From Irpex lacteus (Eukaryota > Basidiomycota > Agaricomycetes > Polyporales > Irpicaceae): a stretch of 64,000 nucleotides of DNA. Position 1 is the stretch's first letter, and every line of letters begins with the position of its first letter. Location: contig MQVO02000003.1 in NCBI GenBank assembly GCA_001986395.2, positions 1,364,001 to 1,428,000 of the forward strand, in the 5' to 3' direction. The position numbers and the translations under genes are program-made. Below are positions 1 through 10,160 of this stretch, piece after piece. The notes under the pieces were generated by a model. The model was not told the DNA's origin. It worked only from the letters and a program-made list of their open reading frames with translations, and did no database searches.

Positions 1-884
1 TTACGCTGTACTGGGCGCGACCGCTATCACAACTATAGGCCTCGTCTTGTGGTGAACGACTTGAGCGGCTTAGAGCCGATACACCCGCTCTTGTTCCGCG
101 CTTATTGCAGATCGTTGTAGATTCTCCATTCGTGTAACATCGTCAGTCATATCAAGCTGCATTTTTCTGGAATTACTTGAACACAACCAGCATATAACAT
201 TGTATCGTGGCCTGTTGAGTTGGTTTGCTTGAGGGACCAGATAGGTTCTTAGAATGAATAATGCTGATTCTCTGCTTCCAGTCAGGCCCGCCAATTAATC
301 AGGTGCAGGTGCAGCTCGCAAAGAAGGGGCTACAACTCCAGACAGGATTGGTTCCGTGCTTGTCCTCGTGAAATAACGCACCTGTGTTGTGTCATAGAGC
401 ACTCGCAATTGTGGTAGGGGAAAAACAAGACAAGTATTAACGTTGTACGCCCTCCCCCCGCGTCACATATTCTCGTCTATCAACCAGTGCTTATGTAGTG
501 TATAAATCTCGAGCTAGCGAACAACATAATGGTTGAGCGTCGTCTTGCTTCGTTCACCTGACTCGCGGCAGCTCAGCGCTGCTCACGGCGCTCATACATG
601 ACAGATACGCAGGTCACCGAAGAACATTGACACCGCCTTGAATACAGAATTATCACATCTATCGAGGTCGGTGAATTCAATAACGGACATCACAATGTCA
701 CTGAGCTATTGTGTTAGGTAAGGACGATGGGAAGGGGCAGTGCCAGGGTGCTAGCTAGGCGCCGTGTTCCTCGGTGCCTAGGTCAATGTTCTGATATATA
801 ACTGCCGAGAACATCCAAGCAATCGTCCTGTCCCGGTTTCGCGGTCCTCTCTCACTACTCACAGAACAACTCGTAGGCAGGAAA
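1..884. other. Left-edge non-coding stretch
   Basis: No gene is supported here. Short open frames on both strands lack splice continuity and resemble no family I know. The last few hundred bases presumably hold the promoter and 5' UTR of the gene starting at 885. No tRNA, repeat or mobile element was recognised. Confidence 0.5.
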
Positions 885-3440
885 ATGGGCAATCGCATCT
901 CCATCGCCCAAGAAGAGAGAGATGAAGCCGAGTTCCAGCATCTCGTGAACGAGGTCGCTCGAACTCGAGGCCAGTACCCACGCGTCAACGACCTTGAATC
1001 AGGTTACCGACCAAACCGTTTTGACAATGGAAGGATTGTTGAAGACAGCAATACGCGATTCTACACACCGTATGACCACAGTACACCATATCTTCCCTAT
1101 GGTGAGTTACGAATCCGTCTTGAGATTATCAAACAAAACGCTGGTTAACATCTTGCTCGTGCTACTTCAGGAGCAGATACTCTGCCACGGCCCGGGTATT
1201 TACAACATCCCCCGCTCTTGCCTGCAATGGCAGCGCCAGCGGCATATATACCACCTATAGCCCCGACTACAATCCCAGTTGTTCCCTACTCTCAGCAGGC
1301 CCCGACCCCTTCAACCCCAGACAAACGAGACTCCTTGTCGACAATCTCTGAGCGCACGTCGCAATCTTCTCGACGTATAGAGTCTCATCAAACGCACGTA
1401 CGCCCATCCGCTGAGACTCCTTCGTCACCGTTGGTGCCACCAAGTAGCTCTGCCTCGTTGGCTAGTTCCTACGGCAAACTCGAGAGCCAAGCACAGGGTG
1501 TTGAGACTCTCCCCGACTGCGAAAAGGAGCCTCCAGAGACTGTTCTAATTGAACCACGTCGCTCCTCTCCCTCCGATCATGCCAGCGAACATGGATCAGT
1601 AAAAAGGAGGACCCCTACGAGGAGCGTATCTCCTAGACCTGCGTCTGTTATACCGGAAGTAATTCCTGTCTTTGATTGTATGCGTCGATCACGTTCTCGT
1701 TCTCGTTCTCGGTCCCGCTCCCGGTCGCGTTCACGAGGGCGCTCCCTATCACCTATTATCCTACGCAGGAGCACACCGACCGAAACTACTCCTATGGCAG
1801 CGTTACCAGTGGCATGTTGTCTATCGCACTCCGGCAGTTCACCGTCACGCCATACCCGGTCCAGATCCTGGCGTTCGCAATCACCCTCTGACAAACACCG
1901 TAATTCACCTACGCAGCAACCTATGGTACCCGCGGTGGGCCAAATGCCAGGGCATCCGATTATTCCAAACCCGGTTCGAATCTCACGACCACGTTCACCC
2001 ATAATAATAGTCAGAACCGAGAGGCCATGGTCACCCGACTCAACCCCTATAATAATTAGGACTGAGTCACGGAGGTCCCGCTCGCGATCACGTTCACCAG
2101 GCCATCATCGTCCGTCAGTAGATCGTCTCTCGCGGTCCCCGAGAAGACGGAACCGCATCTCATGGTCACCAATACGCCACACTCCCTCACCGCGTAGAAG
2201 GCATCGCATCTCCAGGTCACCGCCAATAATACATTACACCTCGCGATCCCCAAATACACCCGCACCCCTCATCATTCAGCCGCCTATGCCGCTTCCTACT
2301 GACTATGAATCCACACCTATCGTCATCCAGCCACCTACAACACTTTCAACCAAACCCGTGGACATCGATAGGTGCGTTTCCGGCTCAACGGTTTTCCCAC
2401 AGCGAGTTCCTAATATCTGTGTGCCTTAGACTTTATCATGCTGTCGAGAGCTTCCAGCGAGCGACGCAGGAATTACTCGACTTCCAACGCGAGCAGCAAG
2501 AACACCACCGCCAATACGAGGATCGTCTACTTGCAGCACTAAGATGGCGAGATACAGGCGTTCCATACTCTAGGCCCCACACTCCATCCATAGCTGCTCA
2601 CAACCGCACCGAAGAGAGGTTCACGGAGAAGAAAGAAATCCATCTTCGAGACGGCTTTGACGTGAGAGCATATCCAAATATCCCATTTGCTGCCGGGCTT
2701 GCTATCGGAATTCAGAACATTCCATCCTGGCAACCGGTATGGCAAGTGTTCCCTCTGAAGGCTTTCAGAGGATCGGATTATACGTTCTTGAAAATCCAGC
2801 CGCATTGGGACGATGCGGATCTACTGCGTGAATTGAGCAAAACGTATGATCGACTCCGTACGTGGAGGAAGTGGTTCTCGCTTCGTAATGTCAGGTATGA
2901 AACTTGTTTCCTCTCTCGAACGGATCACTTATATATGTATCTACACCTGCAGCGGCATAACCATGGTGCTGGTGAGTCAATCATAGCTTCTATACTTGAA
3001 GCTGTCTTAATATAGTTTTTATACAGGCGGACCATTCGTTCGTTTATCCGCAACGCGTTGGTCCTGCACGCGTCAGCCCCGCGAAGAATATGCGACTGAG
3101 ATATCTTTTGCAACACCCGCACACTATGCGCCGCCGCTATGAATTCATGCAAGTAATGACATCTCGCACGGACCTGGGCATTGAATTTGTAGAACGATTT
3201 GAGCTGAAGCGTATAGCTTTTGCGGTCTTCTTACCGGTCGTTCTCGCCACACTGTTCGGGGTGCTTTGGGCTGTGTTGGCTCACGACGTATCAAGCGCAT
3301 TCACTGTATCAGGTTGGTCCTTCGCGTTTCGCTTCGTACAACAACTGGTCTAATCCGGGTGCTTTCCTCCAGGGTACATGACCTCTGCTTATTCTGTCTG
3401 TCTAGTCCTCGTTGGAGTGATTAATTTGGTGGAATATTAG
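885..3440 (+). CDS. Arg/Ser-repeat protein with basidiomycete C-terminal membrane domain
   Basis: Function unknown. Six exons join in frame: 885-1101, 1171-2371, 2430-2894, 2953-2971, 3027-3312 and 3373-3440, giving 751 residues. The N-terminus starts MGNRIS. The long second exon is Pro/Ser/Arg-rich with an uninterrupted Arg-Ser dipeptide run (about nt 1690-1735) and repeated RSRSP/SPRRR units, like the RS domains of splicing factors. From about residue 475 composition changes to a folded region: a short Gln/Glu coiled coil, then a Trp-rich conserved block (RTWRKWFSLRNV), then DHSFVYPQRVGPARVSP, and finally two hydrophobic segments (VFLPVVLATLFGVLWAVL and VCLVLVGVINLV). I recognise this tail from many uncharacterised agaricomycete proteins but know no function. 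The 19-nt fourth exon supplies GITMVL and is needed to reach the conserved DHSF block in frame. An RS domain on a membrane-anchored protein is unusual. The exon model is well supported; the role is open. Confidence 0.8.
1681..1740 (+). repeat. Arg-Ser codon microsatellite
   Basis: An imperfect TCTCGT/TCCCGG hexamer repeat encodes alternating Ser and Arg inside the gene at 885. Codon wobble (CGT, CGG, CGC; TCT, TCC, TCG) suggests protein-level selection or an old expansion rather than a fresh slippage array. Confidence 0.8.
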
Positions 3441-3616
3441 ACCGGTCTTCTTGCTGCTTTACAGTACGTTCGGAACCGAAAGGATCACCCATGACTCCAA
3501 TCATCTACATGTACATTACACTGTTCACCAGGATCTATCCGATACCAATGAACGCGACGACTACACAGTATAATAATCATGTATTCCTCGGAACTAAATA
3601 AAAGTACATACACGAT

Positions 3617-5512
3617 TCATTCCAGTGTCAGTGACTTGACCTCAACCTCTAACGTCTTTATTTCCACTGCTAACTCGACGGTTAAAGTTTCAGGGGACTC
3701 CTCGATTTGATGTGTTCTGTTATGTAACAACCCCCACGAGTGCCACCAGTCTTCGCCCTGATCTTCGCAATCGTAGGAGAATAATTGTGCTGGTTCATCG
3801 AGTGAATATAGCCCTAAGTCTGCGCCAGGCTCTTTGCCGAGCTGTCGTATTTGCGCGTCTCGTTCTTCCTGCTCGGGACCCTTCTTCAGAGTGAACATTC
3901 TTGTGCGTCGTTTCTCCCGCTGGATTACCATCTGGCAGCGATCTTGTCGAATATCCTGGAAGCCGTACAAGAGGTTTGGTATCTGCTCTTTGGTCTGAAG
4001 ATGTGAGAACAACTTTCCGAGCACGCCCGCGTCCTCGAATACCATGCCGAACGATTGCATCGACCCTTGCTGCAAGCATCTAAGCGCATGTTAAACACAA
4101 TTGAAATAAGCTATAACTCACGGGAAATGGATGAGCGGCGCATCCAACAGCGAGGAACGGCACATCATCGTCTGCAACCCAATCATCGAGGTCCTCATAT
4201 TCGTAGTTTTGACATCGAATTGCAGTGGTCGTAAGGTCAAATAAGTTTCTGACCCTGTGCCGTCGTGTCACTCGAGGTAGATAAGCTAGTCGTAGAATAA
4301 CGCACCATTCAGGCACAGTCTTGTCTTTTAACAGTGTGTTGAGTGCAACACAAGGGCCGTCCAGCCATGTCTTCCCAGGACCCCCTTCGTCGTCAGCTAC
4401 AAATACGTAGATAGCTCTATCTCCTCTAGTGTTCTAGGAAAGGCAAAAAATGGCGGTTTGAACATTTATTGTTGTGGAAAAGAAGGAGATACGCACGTAG
4501 ACGTTATGATAGAGACACCAGCCGTCTCCCCAATGAATATACCAGGCTTTGCGCTGCATGCTCTTGTGAGTGCGGGGGATTTGCGGTAGAAAACACACTT
4601 ACGCCTTCAGCCTCCGAACCACCTTTGATTTGTGGGACTTTCTCTGCGTCCTCCGCAGACAAAACAGCACTGTATGGATGTGTTGCTCAGTATGTCACTG
4701 CTTGGAATTAATCCGCAGGGTATGATGTGATTTATTACGAACCTATAGTAAGCGTACCCTGATGGTATCCCAGGTTCCCCTCCTAGGAGCTTCCTGCCAA
4801 GTCCTTGTGGTCCATCTGCAGCGATTATCACGTCTCCACAATATGTTTTCCCGTTGACATCAGTCACGGTTCGACCTTCCGGTTCTATCTCAGTCACGTT
4901 AACGCCACTCAGGATGGCCACACCCGAATGTGTGCAGGCATCCCGCAGAAGTTCCCGTAAGTCATTGTACTACGCACTGGTTAGATTTTCGCGTGGCAAA
5001 AGGTGCACATAGAACGTACATTCATGAATACCCATTCGCCGCCGCCGCTCTCGTGTAGTATGTCTTGACCATAGTGATGTTCTCCTAGGAACTCCTCTGG
5101 GTCGCCTGTAGAAAGGCATGTTTGCCTCAGTACCAAAAAGGATTTCTGGCGACGCACCGGAGTAAAATAATGTCGTATCCAGCTGCCCACTCATGCCCCG
5201 CTTCTCTAGCTCTTCTCTGAAGCCCCATTGCAGAAGTACCTTGCTCGCGTTGGGTGTCAGTTTACATCCACCGCCTATCTACCATGTGTAAATGGGAGAA
5301 CTTGAGAGTGTGGGGACCAGCACATACCACCGTATCCTCAGCTGCTCTTTCCAACACCGTCACGTTATGACCGACACGTCTCAAGGAAAAAGCGGTTGCT
5401 AGTCCGCTCAGGCCTGTGGTAGTACGTTCCCCTAAGTCGCCCAGCACAAACAGCTGCAATGCTACTCACCTCCACCAACTATAACAAAATCGATATGACA
5501 GCGACTCTCCAT
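3617..5512 (-). CDS. FAD-dependent monooxygenase, salicylate-hydroxylase-like
   Basis: Predicted flavoprotein monooxygenase of the PHBH/salicylate hydroxylase superfamily, using NAD(P)H and O2 to hydroxylate an aromatic substrate; the substrate cannot be told from sequence. The start at 5512 gives MESRCHIDFVIVGGGLSGL, the N-terminal FAD dinucleotide fold, followed by VTVLERA, the usual acidic end of beta-2. Splicing then gives IGGGCKLTPNASKVL, EEFLGEHHYGQD and, after the intron near 4975-5030, NYNDLRELL. CGDVIIAADGPQGLGRKLL is the second FAD signature with its DG pair. The C-terminal half includes GDGWCLYHNVY, then AVGCAAHPFPQGSMQSF, equivalent to the family's GDAAHP...GQG block, with Gly-Asp replaced by Gly-Cys. 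At least seven short introns are needed. No neighbour suggests a catabolic cluster. The GD to GC change at the ribityl/phosphate site may matter for FAD binding. Confidence 0.85.
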
Positions 5513-6354
5513 TGGAGCGCTAAGTCTGAGGGCTTCAGTTGCCTGTTCAGCGAATGTGGTTTAGATCTTGCCTGAGGAAGATAGTAGAAAACGTTGAGAT
5601 CTTACAGCCGGAGACATACGTCGCTGAAATAATCGTAGTGGATACGACTATGTAGGTTGCAGCTGTGTGATGACTGTTCGGTGAGCATCCATGGCGCAAA
5701 GGCACCAGTATGTTATGAAAAACGAATTGAGCTCAGAAAGGGTACTTTGGTCATGCCGACCACCTGGCGATGGGGTGCTGAATGGTCTCAGGCATCGTAT
5801 GGCTAAGGACCGATCGAGGAGGAGCCGTATGTTTGGTAAGTGTGGAATGCGCGCCAGGTACAGCCAATCACAGAATCCCGGGTAAATCTGCGCAGATATC
5901 TCTCGACCTATACGAGCACGCGTTACCGTCGTTCAACTTTCCGAATCGGCTCATGTGCATGGAAGACTAACATCTGGACTCAACGACCTAGACCTAGATG
6001 CAAGTCCCGGTGGATAATCGAAGTAACATCGACGAGGAGATACTAATACAAGGCGCGTATACCGGATTTTGTGCTCATGATCATATGAATCAGCCTTGAG
6101 TGTGCCTGTAATGTCCTAGCGATACCCATCGAACATTCGTTTTCGTGTCAAATCACATCGCCACCCGGAGAAGTAGCAAGTCCGTACCTCAGATATGTCC
6201 TGCTTTGATAAAGTGCCTGGCATACTTATTTTGTCAGATGCAGTCTCGTCCTGCGAAACCTCCAACATGCGGCGGCGCATCAGCTGAGAAATTTGCCCTC
6301 GATCACCGGGTATGTATCCGGGTCTTCATAGCCGTCGTACTTATGCAGATAAGG
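5513..6354. other. Intergenic stretch, no gene supported
   Basis: This lies between the start of the FAD monooxygenase and the stop of the MINDY gene, both on the minus strand. It should hold the monooxygenase promoter and the MINDY 3' UTR. Several plus-strand open frames of 60-70 codons overlap but show no family resemblance or splice logic. Confidence 0.5.
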
Positions 6355-7828
6355 TTACATGATGATGCAATCGCCCTTCTTACTCTTTCGCTCCTTCTTG
6401 TGAGCTTCACGAGCCTCCTTCGCCATCTCATCCAATTTCTGCTGTTGCTCCTGCTCAGCCAGTCGTCGGTGGCGTTGTGCCTCCAACGCATTCAGCCGTT
6501 GGTTCTCCTCTTCCTGAAGTTGACGAGCCAGTTCCAGGCTGTCGGAAAGTTCAAATTGTCAGATTAAAGCCGTACGCCATAATGGTAACGATGGTCTTAC
6601 TCCGCGCGCTCCTCCAAGGTGAGAGCACCCAGGTCACTCTCAATGGCTGCCAAGGTGCTCTGTGCGGTTTCTCCAGCGTAATCACCGCCTACAGGGGTTG
6701 ATCGCACGAATGCGGAATCAACAAAACTAGACCATCCACCGTCGATGTCTTCGAGACGTTCCCAAACAATGGAGGACTCCCTTAAGAATACTTGGTCAGT
6801 GGCCAATGTGTACAGAGCGCTGTCCTCTGGATTTGCAGACTTGTATAAAACCGAAAGGTGAGAATTGCGGAAGAGGGCAACGAGCGCGCCAGGTTCCAGT
6901 TCCGACGCGAGTGCAAACAATCCATGGTACGTTAATTGTGAGGAGGCGCTGTCGAGGAAAGAGCGAACAACGTATGCTATATCATAATAAGTGTTGAGTT
7001 TGGACCTAGCGACATTCTATGATACAGGAAATCACCGTCTCTGATCTTCTCATCGTCTTCCGGAGAAAGTGAGTGGCCACCTTGACCCGAAGACGAGGAC
7101 GAAGGAACATTATCTGGTACGACCTGGCCTTGAGAAAGGTGATCGGCTTCCGCGACTAAATTCACCGCTGTGTCGTAGTCCCCTACTTTAGCGACTGCCT
7201 GGTACTCGGGGCTGCTTGGGTCGACCAGCCATCCATGGACTAATTTGATACCAGCGTGCTCAAACAGTTTGAGTTCTCCGCCGTCTGCTGCTGGCCTGAA
7301 TAAATTGACACCTGTGAACAGTGGATTAAGGTCCATGCCCTCTGAAACAAGGCGAAGTCGAGTGAGAGGTCTGTAGTGCTGCGCAGCAGGTAGGAAAGCG
7401 CACTTCTTGTCACCGGCATGGTTGCGAGAGCAGAGTCAATGTCGACATCCGTCTTGTGTGTCAACAGATACTCTGCAAGTAATTGCGCCAGCTGTTCGTA
7501 TGATACACTTGTGCGATCCTCTGGTAATATCTCAATGTCGCCGCGAAGTATGAGAATGTTACCTGCGGAGATATTAAGGTCTTCGACATATATCATCACG
7601 AAGCAGCTCACAAATAGCAATAAATGAACAAGGTCTGCAGATCTGTGTAAGAAAATAAACCTGACACGCTCCCACATTGCCACAAGGTGCACATAAGTAG
7701 TCTCACCCGTTGTAGTTCTGAGTGATGATCTTGAATGGCTTAGGGGTATCAGAGCCAGGCGGAGTGAACGTTATTCTCTTGAGGTACCAAGTCTCCTCTA
7801 ACGACGCTCGAGCATTCTCCTGGGCCAT
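6355..7828 (-). CDS. MINDY-family Lys48-specific deubiquitinase with C-terminal CaaX box
   Basis: Cysteine protease of the MINDY (FAM63/DUF544) family, known to trim Lys48-linked polyubiquitin. Exons on the minus strand are 7828-7707, 7634-7612, 7562-7404, 7341-7036, 6976-6601 and 6538-6355, giving 389 residues. The catalytic Cys is in QNYNGPCSFIAICNILILRG and is encoded by a 23-nt micro-exon. The likely catalytic His is in SSQLTYHGLFALASE. FRNSHLSVLYK and SSIVWERLEDIDG are further family blocks. The C-terminus is a Gln/Glu/Arg-rich helix ending in KKERKSKKGDCIIM, a polybasic stretch plus CaaX motif, so the enzyme is probably prenylated and membrane-attached. MAQEN was chosen as start because the in-frame upstream extension lacks an ATG. 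It is divergent from the gene at 8152, sharing a 323-bp promoter region. Catalytic residues look intact. Confidence 0.93.
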
Positions 7829-8151
7829 GGCCTTTGTTATATGAGAAGAAGAGGAAGTATGTAATGGTGTTGAGGCGGAAATGAAGGGAGAAGTAGCGCG
7901 TCGTGGACGCGTTTGATGCCAGCGTGGCAAGCAATAAGGCTTTGTTTATCAATAACAAATTACGATTACAGAATAAGCTTAAGATTCAACTCCAGATTGG
8001 CTAGATTGTTATGTGCATTTTGATGGCTATAATGATTCAATATTGGTCCGTAGGATGCGCTAATTACCGCCCGACTTCGTCCTGACTTTCATGTCCTGCA
8101 CTTCCTGCGATCTTCCACTCAAACTTATTGACTACGCTATCAGCCTATGCA

Positions 8152-9934
8152 ATGTCTGACGACCAAAATCCGTTTTATTGCCCGCTAGTCCCAGCCGCTT
8201 CATTTCTTGCAGATGTCCGTGAACAAGTACGACGTCGCGACTCTGCGCAAGGCTTGCAAGACCGCGCTCTCTCAAATACCCCGGAACTGACACGCTCATA
8301 CGACGAAGACAGCTTTCCATCGTTTGCGAAAATACTGGACCAGTCTATCTGCGAGGAAGACCTACTAGAAATGCACTACCGCCCTGACCATCTTCGCGAT
8401 CCTCTTAATGACGACTCTAGCTTTCTCAGTATGTCCTCTCTGCACTGGCAACGTCAGCAACCAGCACCTCTTTTCCTTCCTCGTGCTCCTAGGGATCTTG
8501 GCGACGGCTTATCTGGGACTGGAAAAAACTCCCCTGCTCTGCCCTTGACCTTCAGCGATTTCGCGGTTTCGCCTCGGCGTGAACGCTCTGTGATTGACGT
8601 CAACGAAGGCTCTTTCGAACTCAGTGCGAAGGCAGAAAAAATACGTTTCTTCACGGACAAATGCTTGGATTCACCGGATGAACCCAACAACCGTGATACT
8701 TTCTCTCGCCTTACTTTTCCAGAATCGGTCGAAAAGCTAACCTCCCGCGTTCGTGCCTTACAAGGTGGTCCTTACTCGCAGCCAGTCTTTGTTCGTCTCA
8801 ATATAACTGATTGTATGCATTCAGATCAATTATATGGACTACCCGTCGGGACAGAATCACCTCGTGGAATCTCGGTTCTAATTTCAAGACTTTCGACTGT
8901 CTTACCAGGAGTTCGACTCCGTGAAAGGCTCTCTGCCGCCGGTGCGGAGACACATCAGCAAATTATTGATACACTCGCTTCCAATGGTTAGTCTATCCAT
9001 TTCTTCCTACGGGACATCCGGCTGACCGATATACATCGTATAGGTTATCTGAATACGCGCATACTTAACATTCTACGCACCTCTGAGATTGAGTATCTCG
9101 ACATCGCTTCTTCCATAGGAGACGAAAATGGCCTTAACCTTGACTCGGAGGATCTCTTTAGTGGTACGTTAGGCTAAATATTCTGACTATATGCGGTGTT
9201 CAAAGACTATGCTATAGTATTTTCCAAACCAAACAGCTTCTTGTTCCTCGCCGAAATTAACCTGACTGGAGGAAGTGTCAAAGAAGCGAATCTATTACAT
9301 CTGCAGCACCTCCCTCGTCTCGCCCGGCTATGGCTGTCAAGTACTGGCATAGGCAACGAAGCGTATGTGTTCGTTGTTATCCAAGAACCTGATTGCTCAC
9401 TCGTTCTGCAGGATCTATTACTTAACACCGCTAAAACGGTCCCTCACCGATTTAGATATCGCATATAATCCAAAAATCGACGACGATGCAATTCCTCCTC
9501 TCCTAATACTCTCAAAACTGCAATATCTGACCTTCCATGGGACAAACGTAACTATTCTTGGAGTACGGCGGCTGGGCAAAACGCTTAGAGATCAAAGACG
9601 AGACATGGAAGTCGAAGTCCCTCGTCAATGCGAAGACTACATCAGTAGTGCGTTCTTCCGTTGTCTGTCGCCATGACCGAGAGCCGAACGTTGATTTATT
9701 ACAGAACTCTCGAAACATTACTTGCTCGAGCCAGCCCCTCCCCTTATAACGGATCCAGAGGCTGTCTCGCTGCTAACCATAACTGCGATCGAACGAAACC
9801 TGGCCGCACATTCGCAGTCGGGTTCGGAAGAAGATAAAGAAGACCGATTGGCGCAGCGCCTCCGCGACCTGCTGGAGACTCGCGAGGCCGACTTGCTCGC
9901 CAAAGCGCTGATACTACAGGAACCCCTTGTGTGA
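8152..9934 (+). CDS. Leucine-rich conserved fungal protein
   Basis: Function unknown. Five exons join in frame: 8152-8986, 9044-9163, 9218-9362, 9412-9647 and 9705-9934, giving 521 residues. The N-terminal 250 residues are low in recognisable structure (MSDDQNPFYCPLVPAASF). The middle reads like divergent leucine-rich repeats: RILNILRTSEIEYLDIASS, LHLQHLPRLARLWLSSTGI, LTDLDIAYNPKIDDDAIPP and LSKLQYLTFHGTNVTILG have the LxxLxLxxT/N spacing of RNI-like repeats. The C-terminus is a charged helix (EEDKEDRLAQRLRDLLETRE). The start was chosen as the first ATG, MSDD; the open frame extends upstream without another ATG. The gene is divergent from the MINDY gene. It could be a scaffold, but no partner is suggested by context. 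Confidence 0.8.
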
Positions 9935-10160
9935 AGAACAGAACTAAAACCCAAAGACCAGAGAACCCAAAGAGGAACAAAGAGGAGGAGACTTCGTAAT
10001 GATACAACTGTCGCGAATAATGTCGTAGCTGTGTATAATAGCTTGTGTGCGGATGTCCGCCGATGAACGTCTCCAAGACGGAGTACGATAGACACCTTTC
10101 GGTGTGATGCATGATTTCCGTCCCTTTCAGGATCGCCATTGAACGGCTCTTGCTTGTACA

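Noticed and set aside
6145..6567. Plus-strand Leu-rich frame that looks like a membrane protein
   Set aside because: It is antisense to the Gln/Glu-rich helix at the C-terminus of the MINDY gene; complement of CAG/GAG codons gives Leu runs.
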